Part shown: positions 21,395 to 32,440 of the stretch, piece by piece
Numbering within the stretch: position 1 is the stretch's first letter
How the letters are laid out: every line of letters starts with the position of its first letter
Assembly: GCA_030142905.1 (NCBI GenBank)
Contig: JASJOG010000014.1
Span: 2,797,001-2,861,000, forward strand
Length of the DNA: 64,000 nucleotides
Source: Heliopora coerulea
Lineage: Eukaryota > Cnidaria > Anthozoa > Scleralcyonacea > Helioporidae
Direction: 5' to 3'
The notes under the pieces: model-generated
What the model was told of the DNA's origin: nothing
Databases searched by the model: none
What the model saw: only the letters and a program-made list of their open reading frames with translations
Made by a program: the position numbers and the translations under genes

Positions 21395-21581
21395 TGTGAC
21401 GATATTAGCGGAGCGTGACCTAATGTCATAAAACCAGACTTGTTGACATATCCAACTCAACAGATGTAATTTGAGACGTCAGTTATATCATACACAGTTG
21501 CTAGGTTTGAAGGAAAGGAACACCGAACAAATCGCAACGAAACCACACAATTCGTGTCTTTTCTTCAATCTTATCGTTACA
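21395..21581 (+). repeat. Gypsy-1 3' LTR
   Basis: This 187-bp LTR begins TGTGACGATATT and ends TTACA. It pairs with 5791-5977, differing at about six positions. The flank CTGGC resembles the 5' flank TTGGC. Confidence 0.92.
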
Positions 21582-23836
21582 CTGGCCATTGAGAATATAC
21601 GGCCCTGAAATTTTAAAGTTAAAATAAAAAATCCAACCAATCCATCTGGGGTCAATTATTTGAAATCTGAGTAACTTATGCAGCAGACAACTTAGTGAGT
21701 GGCAGGTGATTTAGACATTAATTTATGCCCCACTATGTCCTTTGTTGTGCATTTCTGTAATTGAAAAATATATAAAAAATAAAAAGGGCTAGAGTGAAAA
21801 ATATTGAAAAATAAAAAGGGCTAGAGTGCACTTTAGCTGCTGACCTTCTAAGGATAGGGTTTACTTAGGGTTTGGGTTGCTGTTATGGTTAAGTTTAAGT
21901 TCAGGATTTGAGTTGGGATTAGCTTTAGTTGAACCTGCAACTTTCTAATTAATTCAGGGGTCTTCTAAACTGCACTTGACTCATGAAAAGAACTTTTGTA
22001 ATCTGTCAATAAGCATTATAAGTTAGGGATAGGGGATAGAGTGTATGTTCTCTAACCTACAAGAAAATAAAATCATTATAAAAACTACATTTACAGTAAC
22101 TCTTTAAGGAGCAGGGGCATGGGCCTATCCTATTAAATTAAATTATCTGACCAGAATACGTTACCCAGAATAATATCCTAAAGAGCACCCTTGCCTCTTG
22201 ATGGGTTAATCAAGTCAATAGTTAACCATTTAAGGGACGGAAAACCATTCTGCGGAATAAAATTATCATGTATTAGCCAGAATAAGATCCAACAGTGCAC
22301 CCTTACCCCTTAATGAGCCAACAAAGTAAAGTAAAGGATGATTTGGCATAATGGCTACCTAGTACTGTACCAGGCTAACTAGGGGGACCAACATAAAAAT
22401 TTCCTTTCAGATTCCTTTGGAATAATCACTGTCATTTCTGTTCGTAGACTTTCAGTTTTTGCTTAAAGTGCATATAAGCCCTCTGCAGTTTTTATTTTTT
22501 TGTATAGAGGAAGCAAAAAGAGCTGATAAGTTCTTTTTGATGAAAAAGTCATGCATTAACAAGGCTTGGGACTCAGGAAAGTATAGATTTCACACAACAA
22601 GAAAACAACTGCATTTTGATCACAAAGCTATCAAAATACATATATTTTGTAAAATAATCACCATGTCAAGCTCAAACTCGTATTCTGACACGCATGAAAG
22701 CATATCTTCTGGTTTTGGTTCTCTTAATTTGCCCAGTTCCCAGGCCCTTGTAGCATTGAGAACATATGCATAAATTTTTGGTGGGGAAACGAATGGACAT
22801 GAACTGTAACAAAACTTACTAGCCAGTTTTTAATCCTCTTTGCAAAGAACTAAAAATTGTGAAGGGTTTTTATGCACTTTAAGATAAGTGTACCTTTGGC
22901 ACTGTTCTGTTTCACCTGATGCAGTAGTTTTAGATTTGCTAGATATTATATGCAATTATGATAATTAAACCCTTCCTTAAATTATTTGATGGCTTTGTAT
23001 ATACACAACGAAACATTGAACCTTCTATCTTTGGAACTGTCAATGTTATGTATAATTACATGTGAGTTTAGGTTTATATTTGATGCACAACACATGAAAA
23101 TCAACACAGATTTACATGGGTTTAAACTGGAAGCGAGAGTCAGAGCTCCTCATGAGGGTTGTGCAGCGATTGGTGGGGCTCCTCAGGGGCTTTAAAAAGA
23201 TTTAGGAGTAGGAGTTGGAATTAGCAGGATAGGAGTTGGGGGTTTATTGAAGTACAATGAAGTACAGTTTCATAGGCATAAACATGTGAGGTAGCAAATA
23301 TCCCCAATGAATTATCCTTGTGAATGAACAAGTATAGTTAGTATGACATGAAGCGATGGTATGAGGCGATCTAGTTCCTGGGCTCTGCATCCCTCTTGGT
23401 TCACCCAAAAATGAGTAGCTTGGGATAACTACGGTATGAGTGAAGAGTCCTTAAAAAGATTTGGACAGTTAGTCCCAACGAACCAAACCTGGTCAGCCGT
23501 TGGTTTGAGATAGGAATCACATGTTCACAATCCGCAACTACAGAATGGGAAGGGATGGTAAAGCCCATTAGCCCCGAGCAACTCGCTCCATATGATCAGC
23601 TCCTAAGAACAAAAGAACGAGTGATAAAACAAGATAAAAGACAGAACAAAGACAGAACAAAGGATAAGAGAACAAAAATTAAAGCATTAAAGGGTTAAAG
23701 GAAGCGTCTAATTTTGATTGCATTGCCTCGTGTCCTTTCATCTGCTCCTTAGTACACAACATATGGTCTTCACGCTGTCGCGTAATTGTTCTGGTAACTG
23801 AACGTTAATGGCTCTAACCCCACCGAGGCTCAAGTA
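21582..23836. other. CEP135-like intron sequence without a recognised gene
   Basis: No supported coding region. One imperfect direct duplication is visible: a block with CCAGAATA and GCACCCTTGCC (about 22152-22215) recurs at about 22274-22330 with changes. Two near-identical pieces of about 23 bp (AATAAAAAGGGCTAGAGTG) repeat at about 21778 and 21812. A G-rich segment at 23140-23240 and a moderately GC-rich block at 23330-23600 have no clear identity. Confidence 0.4.
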
Positions 23837-24867
23837 CATCTTTTGGTTTTCATTACCAGAAAATATACTGTAACTATAGCCAAACTCTAACTCATTAACG
23901 CGAAAATACATTCATTTTATTGAGTCGACACTCATTTACGCTTTTGTCACGTTCATTTTAAATTTTTGCATAGAAGGTGACATTCATTAGCGTACAGTAG
24001 ATGTGCAACCATTTGCATGAAAGTGTATATTAATAGCGCCAACAGACCACCATAACACCTCTCGTACATATATTGAGGAGAATAAAATGTCAATTACGCA
24101 AGAATGTTGTTCAGTCTTTTGCAAGGTCAATTTAAGGTTATATAAAATTCTGACAAGTATACTTCAAACTGTTGACCAACTTTAGCTCACAGCACTTCGT
24201 TTTCACACGTCAACATTAACGTCTTAGACAAAAGCGATAAAAGCTTACAGTACTGAAAGCTTAGATCGCGAAAGCTTGATTGCAAAACATTTTTTTTTCA
24301 AAGTTGTGAAAGTTGGTGTATGTTAGTAAAGTGCTGTGAACTAAAGTTTGTAAACAGTTTGAAATGTAGAGGTCAGGATTTTGTATAAACTTAAATCAAT
24401 CCTGCAACAGACTGGACAACTGTCTAGCGTGATTGAAATTTTATTTTTCCTAATGTATAGTAGTGTGATGTCTTGTCAGTTGGCGCTATTGATTGCGCTT
24501 TCATGCAAATGTTTGGGTATCTATGCTAATAAATGTTACTTTCTATCCAAAAAATTTTAATGACCGTGACAAAAGTTTACTACACGAATGTCGACTAATT
24601 AAAGTAAATGAGTTGATGAAATATGTAGGAGGCAAGAGAATAGGCAAGAGAATAGGCAAGAGAAATGTCTTGCCTAATTGAAATTTTATTATCCCTAATG
24701 TGTAGTAGAATGGTGGTAATAGTCGTCTGTTGGCGCTATGGAATGCCCTTGGTTGGGTATCTATGCTAGTGAATGCCGATTGAATAAAATGAAAGTATTT
24801 TTGCGTCAATGAGTTTGAGGTTGGCGTTAATGATAGTATGTTTTCTTGTAACGAACAGCAAAAGGTG
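23837..24867. repeat. Long fold-back MITE with TA target, 1.03 kb
   Basis: Both ends carry a TA-flanked inverted repeat. The left reads CATCTTTTGG then CATTACCAGAAAATATACTG; the right, read in reverse, gives CACCTTTTGCTG with the same continuation. The inversion extends far inward: the inner pair TTCAAACTGTTGACCAACTT and its reverse counterpart near 24330 lie on either side of a centre near 24260. The element is therefore almost one long palindrome. A short triplication, AGAATAGGCA, occurs at about 24637-24662. The ends match those at 28392-28796 and 55698. TA flanks suggest a Tc1/mariner-type MITE. It ends 117 bp before a CEP135-like exon. Confidence 0.82.
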
Positions 24868-24984
24868 TACGCTAATAGGTAACGTGATTTGGCGCACAAC
24901 TCTACGTAGCCTCCAACACCAGTTTCAAATGTATTGTTGTTTTTTTTAATACCTCCTTTGTCACTACTGTTAATTCGTCTTAAG

Positions 24985-25113
24985 AAGGAGAGCCGTGATA
25001 AAAAGATCGACAGACTAAGTCAGTTTCTAGAAGTAGGACGTCCTGTGAATGCTATCATGAAAGACACGAAAAAAGATAGCAGTGACAAGGTTGTTGCCCA
25101 TCTCAATGTCCAG
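24985..25113 (+). CDS. CEP135: CEP135-like second recognised exon
   Basis: A pyrimidine-rich tract and CTTAAG acceptor precede a 43-codon exon that ends at CCAG|GTATTG. The peptide (KESRDKKIDRLSQFLEVGRP to SSDKVVAHLNVQ) aligns in order with the vertebrate CEP135 segment after the first exon, including the ERLS-like heptads and the AHLNxQ ending. The phase (0/0) matches the donor at 4097, so a spliced message would join the two exons without a shift. The exon has no stop and keeps the family signature, which argues that the locus was recently under constraint. An alternative acceptor three bases downstream is possible. Confidence 0.8.
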
Positions 25114-26999
25114 GTATTGTCATATCTCTTTTATGAAAGATGTTAAGGGACACTGGATAAACAAGTGATAACTGCACGCAACAGCTCCTCAGCGTTCTCA
25201 TAATACACATTTGCATTTTATCAGTAAAATGCGTTTTGCCTCATTGTTTGCGGCAACTTTTCTTACAAATATTATGAGAGGAGGTTTTTCTTTTGTTTAA
25301 GAGCTGCGTCACCATGAGACCCATGCAGGGTGTCTCCCAAGCAATTTCAGAATATCGGAACGTTGTGCTTACCCTCGAGAAAGCTTGTGTATCGCTATTC
25401 TATAAACTAAGAACGGGAAACACCTGGAGAGCCACTGTGCCCTGCTAATGGCTTGTTAACAATCCCCAACCGTAATTTTGCTTGTTCCAATTTAAATGCC
25501 TGTGAGTTGAAGAAAGTACCCTTGTTCTGACTAAAAAAGGCTTCTGACTAAAGGTCCGTTTACAAATGCGACTTTGCACATTGCGAGTTTCATCCTGGTG
25601 TATGTAATAAACTCACGACAGTCAATGTAGCAAGATATCCGCTTATGATTGGCTCGAGTTTATTCTCGACACTCTGGTCAGTTAAACACATACTCCAAGA
25701 TGTCAATCGCAAGGCACAAAATTGCACGTATAAACAGCCCTTAACTTAGGTAGGGTGCCCTTTTTCAGTCTTTGGGAAAACGTTGCTAGGAGGGAACAAG
25801 TTTTTGGTTAGGTTTTGGGAAGATAGTTTAAATGAAACTAGCCTCAGCGACTTTACATGTACATTGCAGACGTCTATTGGGATGATAACGACCTCAGTAA
25901 CAAAAGTTGGAAAAACGACTTTATTGGCCAAATGGTAATGTATATGAAAAGAAAGAGCGTTTTACGACTCTTACGGAAGGTCTAGTTTAATTTTACTCCT
26001 GGCTGGAAAGGGTTGGAGAGCACGCTACAACCTTCAATGGTTCTCTCATTATTGACGCATTGAATACACGTTTACTTTTCATTGCGTTTCTCTCTATGGA
26101 AAAGAATGTTCGCACACTTTAATCGAAGCTGTTCTTTCACAGGCTCAAAAATCTGGAGTTGCAGCAAGCCAGATCATGAACATTTCTCATTAATGTTTTG
26201 TTACGGTTTTAATCCACTATTTGCTGTTTCCCTACTAGGCCCTCTTACGATGTACCATTTACTGTAGCTCGCAAAATAAATTTTACTCGAACAGATTTTG
26301 CATTGAATAAACTATTTAAACATTGTTTAGAAAAATCTGAGATTTAGAGGGCAAACCTTAAATGGACGAAATCGAATAAACGGAGTTATAGGGTCATTGT
26401 TTAAAATACACGGTATATGCGCGATTTACCTTGTTCAACCTGCAGTCATTAGCGGAAAGCTTGTTACAAATTTTTCAGTCACAAGTTTCAAAAACGTAGA
26501 ATCGTGTGTGACCAGCAGGTCGTAAACATTGAGGCTTGGGGTCAGTTATGAAAAATCTTTAAATATTGGAATTGGAAAAATTTGTTTTAGCAGGGTAGCA
26601 TATTCAGCCCGAAGGCTGATGTTCAGAGAGGCCCAACATTTAAGTAGCTTAATTACATCAAACTTTAGGAATAACAAAAATTTTATCCTATAGCATTTAC
26701 AAATTTTTTACAAAGCAATGTACGAATTTGGATATGGTAATTTATACAAAATCTAAATAAAGATAAATATTTCATAGTAAAAATGTTTAAAAATCTTATC
26801 CTTAAAACTATGTAATGACAGCACGTTTTCTCTTTTTTAATACTTAAATAAACGAGGTTTGTTTCTTTCCGTAACAATATCACCGCACTCTCTTAGTTTA
26901 CTTTATCCTAAGAATAAATTAAGAACCAATACCAGCAGACAATTTCAAAAAATATAAAACAAAACATAATCCGAAGATAAGAATCTTGAGAAATTCAAG
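25114..26999. other. Intronic or intergenic AT-rich sequence, no recognised feature
   Basis: I saw no protein-like frame, inverted ends or tandem repeat that I could support. If the CEP135-like gene continues, some exons may lie here but are too short for me to recognise. Confidence 0.35.
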
Positions 27000-27700
27000 A
27001 TATGGATTGAAACAAGACGAGAAATGAGTTTGTGATATTTCGATTTTATTACAAAATCATCATCAGACTAACTAATTACATCAAATGCGCAGTGTCCTAT
27101 ATAAGGTCTACAGTGACATCATACCGAAGGAATTCACATCTGAGCCGAGAGCAACTGACAAGGAGTGATTTATGTGAAAGCGCGTGGGTGTTGTGACATG
27201 AAGAGAAACGACCAACAGAGAACATTAAAGAAAAAGCATAAGTTCTTTGCTGGCTTTGAGACCTGTATTCAGCCCAGGCGACTTATGTTTAATATAAAGA
27301 GCTTCAAGAAATAAAAGAAAGTTAAATGTTCGAGAATTGGGAGAGTGAACAATTCGAGAATTATTGATGATAAGATTAGAAATAAAGATAGAAACATCGT
27401 CTGAGTCAGTTGTTTTGTCGTTAAGGCGGTCGAAAAGATGATGCATGGCGACAATATGCCGAACGTTTTTGCAGTTATAAAAATGATGTCCGACAGCATT
27501 TTTAGTTCGATCGGAATGCTTGGAAAGTCTGCTTTTTAAACATCTCTCGGTCTTTCCTATGTATGAATTTTGAGCAACCGGGACATGTAATCTGATAAAT
27601 AACTTTCGACTTTGATAGTTTTGGAATTTTGTCTTTATTCGGAAGAAAGCAAGCAATCTTTTTGTTTTCATAAATGACAATAAAGTTGACAGATTGTCAG
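27000..27700 (-). mobile_element. Penelope-like element 3' fragment
   Basis: It contains the GIY-YIG endonuclease end of a Penelope-like retroelement on the minus strand, followed by about 220 bp of downstream sequence with the word ATTTTATTACAAAATCATCATC (on the + strand near 27044), similar in style to Penelope tails. The reverse transcriptase is not present in recognisable form, so this is a 5'-truncated copy. The exact ends were not resolved. Confidence 0.65.
27225..27680 (-). pseudogene. Penelope GIY-YIG endonuclease fragment
   Basis: On the minus strand the frame gives NSYIGKTERCLKSRLSKH, the catalytic GIY-YIG start with its arginine. It continues to a C-terminal FLEALYIKHKSPGLNTGLK typical of Penelope endonucleases. 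Just before it, in another frame, KSKVIYQITCPGCSK supplies the usual linker cysteines. A frameshift therefore separates the linker from the endonuclease (near 27565). The domain identity is clear; activity is not expected. Confidence 0.75.
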
Positions 27701-28391
27701 GTTACGCTGGTAACCAAAGCGTATTGCGTTGAGGTATTTTATCATAACCATTCTAGCACTAATTTTGTCGAAAACTCTCTAATCCTTTTGTCACGAGATG
27801 GTCTTCACGTAAATGTATGTTTTGGATTCAGTGGCGGCAACACAAGAGTACAGGGGAAGATATGTCCCCTCTTGAAAATTATTACCACCCCCAAAGTGTA
27901 TCGAAGGCTACAGATTTGTATTCTTCTACTTGCATTTGTGCATGGACTATGTATTTTAAACGAAAAGTGTGGGAGATTTTATGATCTGGTATAAATATTT
28001 TACTGGAATCATTATAGCTGAATATTCTATTATCCTAATGATTTTATATTTCCCCCTCATAATTGCCATATTTTCCAAGGGGCTGCACACCGTAAAATTT
28101 ATTCCGGTAGATCTCTTGCGCACATGTTCAGGATCCGGTGTATACCGTTGTGTTGGTTGATGCAATTAACCGTTGCGTCCGAGCGGACGATTCGCCAGAT
28201 CAAATCCACGACTGATCTCCTGGGTTGCTTTTGTTTACAACCTTTGCTTTCCTCAGAGAAGAAACTCCAGTGGTAATATGTGGACTGAATGTTAACGATA
28301 TATCAGTCATATTGGTAATAAATCAGAAATTGGTTTGTTTCTACGACTTTCTCTGTACCGATACATTTGGATATTTGGTCAGCTAAGATTA

Positions 28392-28796
28392 CACCTTTTG
28401 CTGTTCATTACCAGGAAATATACTATCATTAACGCCAACCTCAAACTCACTAACCCAAAAATTCGTTCATTTTATGCAATCGACATTCACTAGAGTAAAT
28501 ACGCAACTATTTGCATCTACGGACATTCCATAGCGCCAACAGACGACCATTAACACCATTCTACTATACATTAGGGGTAATAAAATTTTAATTACGCAAG
28601 AAAAATATCTTGCCTAACGAATAGTAGAATGGTGTTAATGGTCGTCTGTTTGCGCTACAGAATGCTCTTCGATGCAAATGGTTGGGTATCTACGCTAGTG
28701 AATGACGATTGAATAAAATGAATGTATTTCTGCGTTAATGAGTTTGAGGTTGGCGTTAATGATAGTATATTTTCTTGGAATGAACAGCAAAAAGTG
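28392..28796. repeat. Fold-back MITE with TA target, 405 bp
   Basis: The TIRs begin CACCTTTTGCTGTTCATTAC, and the two halves are inverted copies along almost the whole length (for example AACGCCAACCTCAAACTCA on the left and its reverse complement near 28738). TA flanks both sides (28390-28391 and 28797-28798). It belongs to the same family as 23837-24867 and 55698-55908. It would form a strong hairpin in RNA or single-stranded DNA. Confidence 0.88.
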
Positions 28797-30364
28797 TACT
28801 AGAAAAATCTTTGCTGCAAGACAGGTCATTCTCATCACCAGACTTAAGGCGATACAAATAATTCACTCTGGTATCCCAACAGGACCTAACTTAATTTCGG
28901 TCAAGTTTCTAAAGACGGTTGACGACATTGTCGCGGCTGCTCTTCATAAGTTCATCGGAAAAAGTCTCAATTTGTCCAGTTCCAAAAGTGGACAATCTTG
29001 TTTCAGAAATCGATATGCGGTCCATTTTGATCGTTCCTGCACTGTCTAAGTATGTGAAAAGTGGATACTCAAACAAACATAGAAATTTAGCGATGTACGT
29101 TTTATCATGAGAGGGGTATATCCTGAATTGAGGTTGGAAAAGGAAACAATCTAGGACTGTTTTTTATTGTGTGGTCTCTAAAAGGATACTTTCATCGAGA
29201 ATGGTGGGAATGATGATGATCCATCGCTAAGCTCGAGAACTTAGTCCATGAATTAAGCCTAGAACAGGTCATAGGATTTCACGATAAAGATCGTTCTGTG
29301 GTTACGACTCTGTTTAACATACGAAAGCTTCAAACTTTGTGTACGTTCTGTTTTCACTGGCTCGCCATCTTGTAACTATCCCAGAATGCATCGCTTGATA
29401 AAGAGGGAGTGTGTACGTGCGTGCGTGCGTGCGTGCACTGTTCTCTGGGCCGAATCCAAGGTGGTGGCGACGTGGTTTGTTTTCGCGGAATAGTTTCTTT
29501 TCTATGTGTCTTCATTATAAAGCCAAAAAAACCAAAAACCAAAATCCCCGAAAATAAAGAAAAAAAGAGAAAATGTTCCGACAGTTTCCCATAAGCGTTG
29601 AGCACGGAACCCAAAAATTACTTCCCTAAAACAATTCAATTTCTATGGCCTGCTAGACGTAAAAGTCGAAGAATTCCACGGCTTATCAATTTCCTGGGTT
29701 AATACTTCGCTAGAAAATTGGATGGAGAATCTTCAAGCAGCTGCGCTAGCGTCTGCTAATAAATCACGGAACTCGAAAATGGTGGAGGACGAAGATGACG
29801 ATAATGTTGATAATAGTTATGACTCTCCAACGCATGACGAAATATTGCAAGTATTCATTAGTCATTGACTGCAATCGACAATTTGTAGATTTACATCAAC
29901 AGGCTTGGCAATCCTGGGACAATGAAACATGCTCGTGGCTTTTCTTCGAGATTAGTACGTCAACCGATAAAGAAAGTGACACGGACAAGTTTTAAACACT
30001 TGTATACATTAAAAAACATTTAATGTGTTTCATTACCCGCTAATTTGAGATTCCACTGCAGTATGTGACCATAGTGTTGGTTACGTTTAGTATTACGCAG
30101 TAATTTTAGTTATTGTGTAGTTAATATGTAGGTATTATGTTCAATTTGCATAAGTTAGTATAAATAGAGATAGCATCTGATTTGTAGATGAAGAGGAGGC
30201 CCAGCAGAGTGTTAAATTTAAGCATTTATTATCATTATAATTATCATTATCATCATAATTATTATTATTATTGTAATTGTTATTGTTATAATTATCAAAA
30301 GATACATAGTATCGTTGTATCCAGAAGCTTTCTAAATAATTCAAGCCACATGTTTTTGAAGTAA
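28797..30364. other. Sequence without a recognised gene; short simple repeats
   Basis: It contains a short GTGC-type repeat (about 29417-29436) and an AT-rich ATT/ATC-type microsatellite (about 30222-30298). The minus strand at about 28910-29048 is open and gives ISISETRLSTFGTGQIETF, but I recognise no family there. Confidence 0.4.
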
Positions 30365-30507
30365 TATTTCAAACACTAGTTGGTGTTCTTTCTACGATTT
30401 CTAAATACAGAGAAACAAGTTTAAAAACGAGGCGAAGCCGAGCTTTCTTAACAAGTTTCGAGGTATTTAGAAATCGGAGAAAGAACACTTAACGAGTGTT
30501 TGAAATT
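30365..30507. repeat. Small hairpin-forming repeat
   Basis: ATTTCAAACACT at the left and AGTGTTTGAAAT at the right border an inverted repeat of about 45 bp per arm (including GTTCTTTCT and GATTTCTAAATAC), with a loop of roughly 55 bp. A further partial copy of the GATTTCTAAATAC word lies near 30563. It is probably a MITE or other fold-back repeat. Confidence 0.7.
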
Positions 30508-30862
30508 GCTTCTCAAACAAACCAGTAATTTAGGAAAAATTGAGCTGTAATCTTCCTCCGATTTCTAAATACTGATCAATAATTTATTTCTTTTGTTTTT
30601 GCTTAATGAATTATTATTGAGTTTGAGAAGCATAACTACTGTTTAGATATTTTATTAAAAAAAGATTCCAAAACAAATAAGGCGTATGAAACATTCTGTA
30701 CTGTGTTTTTGATTGTCAAGTTTTCAGTTCCGCAGCAACTTGTGAAATTAAGTCCACTTCAGCTCTAGAAGGAAAAACTTCTGCAGAGCAGACTTATTCA
30801 AAAAGGATTATATTAATATGCTTTTCTATTTTCTTTCATTCTTTCTTTCTTTTTTAACATAG

Positions 30863-30928
30863 AGTGAGCTGAAAACTGTTCAAAAGGAGCTTGAGCATTG
30901 TAGAAGAGAAGCAACAGAGTTTAGGAAG
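30863..30928 (+). CDS. Possible coiled-coil exon, perhaps of the CEP135-like gene
   Basis: A strong pyrimidine tract and AACATAG acceptor precede 66 bp that end at AGGAAG|GTAAGA, a near-perfect donor. The only open frame encodes SELKTVQKELEHCRREATEF, a charged heptad-like coiled coil in phase 0/0, the same phase as the CEP135 exons upstream. I could not place it at a specific position in CEP135, and intervening exons have not been found, so its membership of that gene is inference. It could belong to another coiled-coil gene. Confidence 0.45.
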
Positions 30929-32149
30929 GTAAGACTCAAGTTATGATGATAATTATCTTTATTGACAGTGATAGTGATATTAATATTAATCGCAATTGTT
31001 ATGCACTTTGATCAGGATAAATTGAGTATCACTTTTAGTGGGTAAGACAAGGAATATTTTAAAAGTATTAGATGTTATACTTGAATGTTGTATTCCATAG
31101 GACTGACTGCATGAAAACATAATGTGTAACCTAATATAACCATAGCTAACCCAAGCGCACTTGTCAAGTATATATGAATTAGATATTTTGCCATCAAGAT
31201 GCATATAATCGACAACCAACATGATGTAGGTTCACTTATAATGAACCATATTGAGCGAGTTGGTTTTAAAATATGCATATAATGCTATCACTTCACCTTG
31301 CATCACTTTGTTTTTTCTGCGTTTGCTGTTTCTAGGGTTCAGACTCTGAATATAACTAGAAGTTGCACGCTATTGCTAGTATAAAGGAAAGCTTCTTAAT
31401 GCGATAGAGGATAAAATAAAACCCGAAAAGTCATTCGAATTAAAACAAGAGAAGGCTAACTGAAAACGGTAATATTTCGGCTCTATTTTAGAGCCATCTT
31501 AAGACAAATTAATTTAAATTAAAGTTAATTGGCCTCAAGATGACACTGAAATAGAGTGTTTGCAAAATCATCTCCAAGGCTAATAAAATGGTTTAGTATA
31601 TTGTCTTTTCCAATGACTTCAACGCATTCTTCTTCACAATCTAAAGAAGGGAATACTAAAATATGGAATGTTAAATAATTAGAAAGGGTTCAGAGGCACA
31701 CTACAAAACGTATTAGAATGTGCGCCGAAGATTGTTTAGAACCTGTCTTCTGTTTGCAAACTCCGTTTCAGAAGAGAGGTTATAGATTAGTGTTTTATGT
31801 TTCAGGTGTTTGTATAAGCTTGTCTAGATCGAACTTCTCGATTATACAAGTGTAACTCAGTTTCGTTTGCGAAAAAAAAGCTTTTTATACAAAAGCGGAC
31901 CGGGGTGATTAGCTGGAGTCTCGCCAGTGCTCTGCGGAGTGCTCAGTTGACCTGGGTGAAATTTTCACATATAGGTTGCTAAAGTATGCCTGATTAAGAT
32001 AACCGGACTAGATAAGGTTCAGTAATAGTGCGAGCTAACAAAGCAGCAAACTGTTCCATGTACTGCAATGTAAACGGTTCTAACTGCTAAAAAGCATTGT
32101 AGTTGTATCAACTCAGCAAGTTAAAACAAATTTATTACTGCAAGATCTA
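30929..32149. other. AT-rich sequence, no recognised gene
   Basis: Nothing coding was recognised. A short word ATTTCGGCTCTATTTTAGAGCC (near 31472) forms a small hairpin and resembles repeat tails, but no element could be defined around it. Confidence 0.35.
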
Positions 32150-32440
32150 AGAAGTCGATCATCGCTCCTTTCAATTTTCCCGTTAAGAACAACACTTAAT
32201 CATCCGAGTTCATATGACGGAGGCCTAGGTGTTTGCTTGGAAGTTGTGACTTTGATATATCTCCGAAAAGACATGTCAGTATTAATTGTTACATTATTTT
32301 CTTCGTAATTCTAAGTTTCTGCAATTTTAACAAAAGGACGTTCTGTAAGACTAAGTCCAAATTTTCTTATTTTAATCGAATAGTGGATCTTTGGAACAAC
32401 TTCCCTCAGTCAATTTTAAAATACCGTTACTTCATCTAAC
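32150..32440 (+). pseudogene. LINE ORF2 C-terminal fragment
   Basis: The frame gives FCKTKSKFSYFNRIVDLWNN followed by FPQ. This is the end-of-ORF2 pattern (aromatic, Arg-x-x-x-x-WN-x-hP) also seen in both larger LINEs of this window (for example near 14680 and 47600). Only this tail remains. Its family cannot be refined. Confidence 0.45.

Larger units (their letters stand above)
5791..21581 (+). mobile_element. Gypsy-1: Ty3/Gypsy LTR retrotransposon carrying three nested insertions
   Basis: Two 187-bp LTRs bound a gag-pol region in the + orientation. With the hAT (6030-9648), the LINE (12001-14973) and Gypsy-2 (15070-19650) removed, the native element is about 4.6 kb and its reading frames join across each insertion. 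The flanks TTGGC and CTGGC look like a 5-bp target duplication with one mismatch. The LTRs differ at about six positions (about 3%). The pol gene has lost its reverse-transcriptase catalytic core, so the copy is dead. It lies in a CEP135-like intron, in the same orientation as the gene. Confidence 0.93.

Noticed and set aside
22507..22773. Exon-like frame after a pyrimidine-rich TATAG acceptor
   Set aside because: The peptide is not coiled-coil, does not match CEP135 at this position and has no clear donor.
31420..31540. Penelope-like tail around ATTTCGGCTCTATTTTAGAGCC
   Set aside because: A short hairpin only, with no coding part nearby; too little to define an element.
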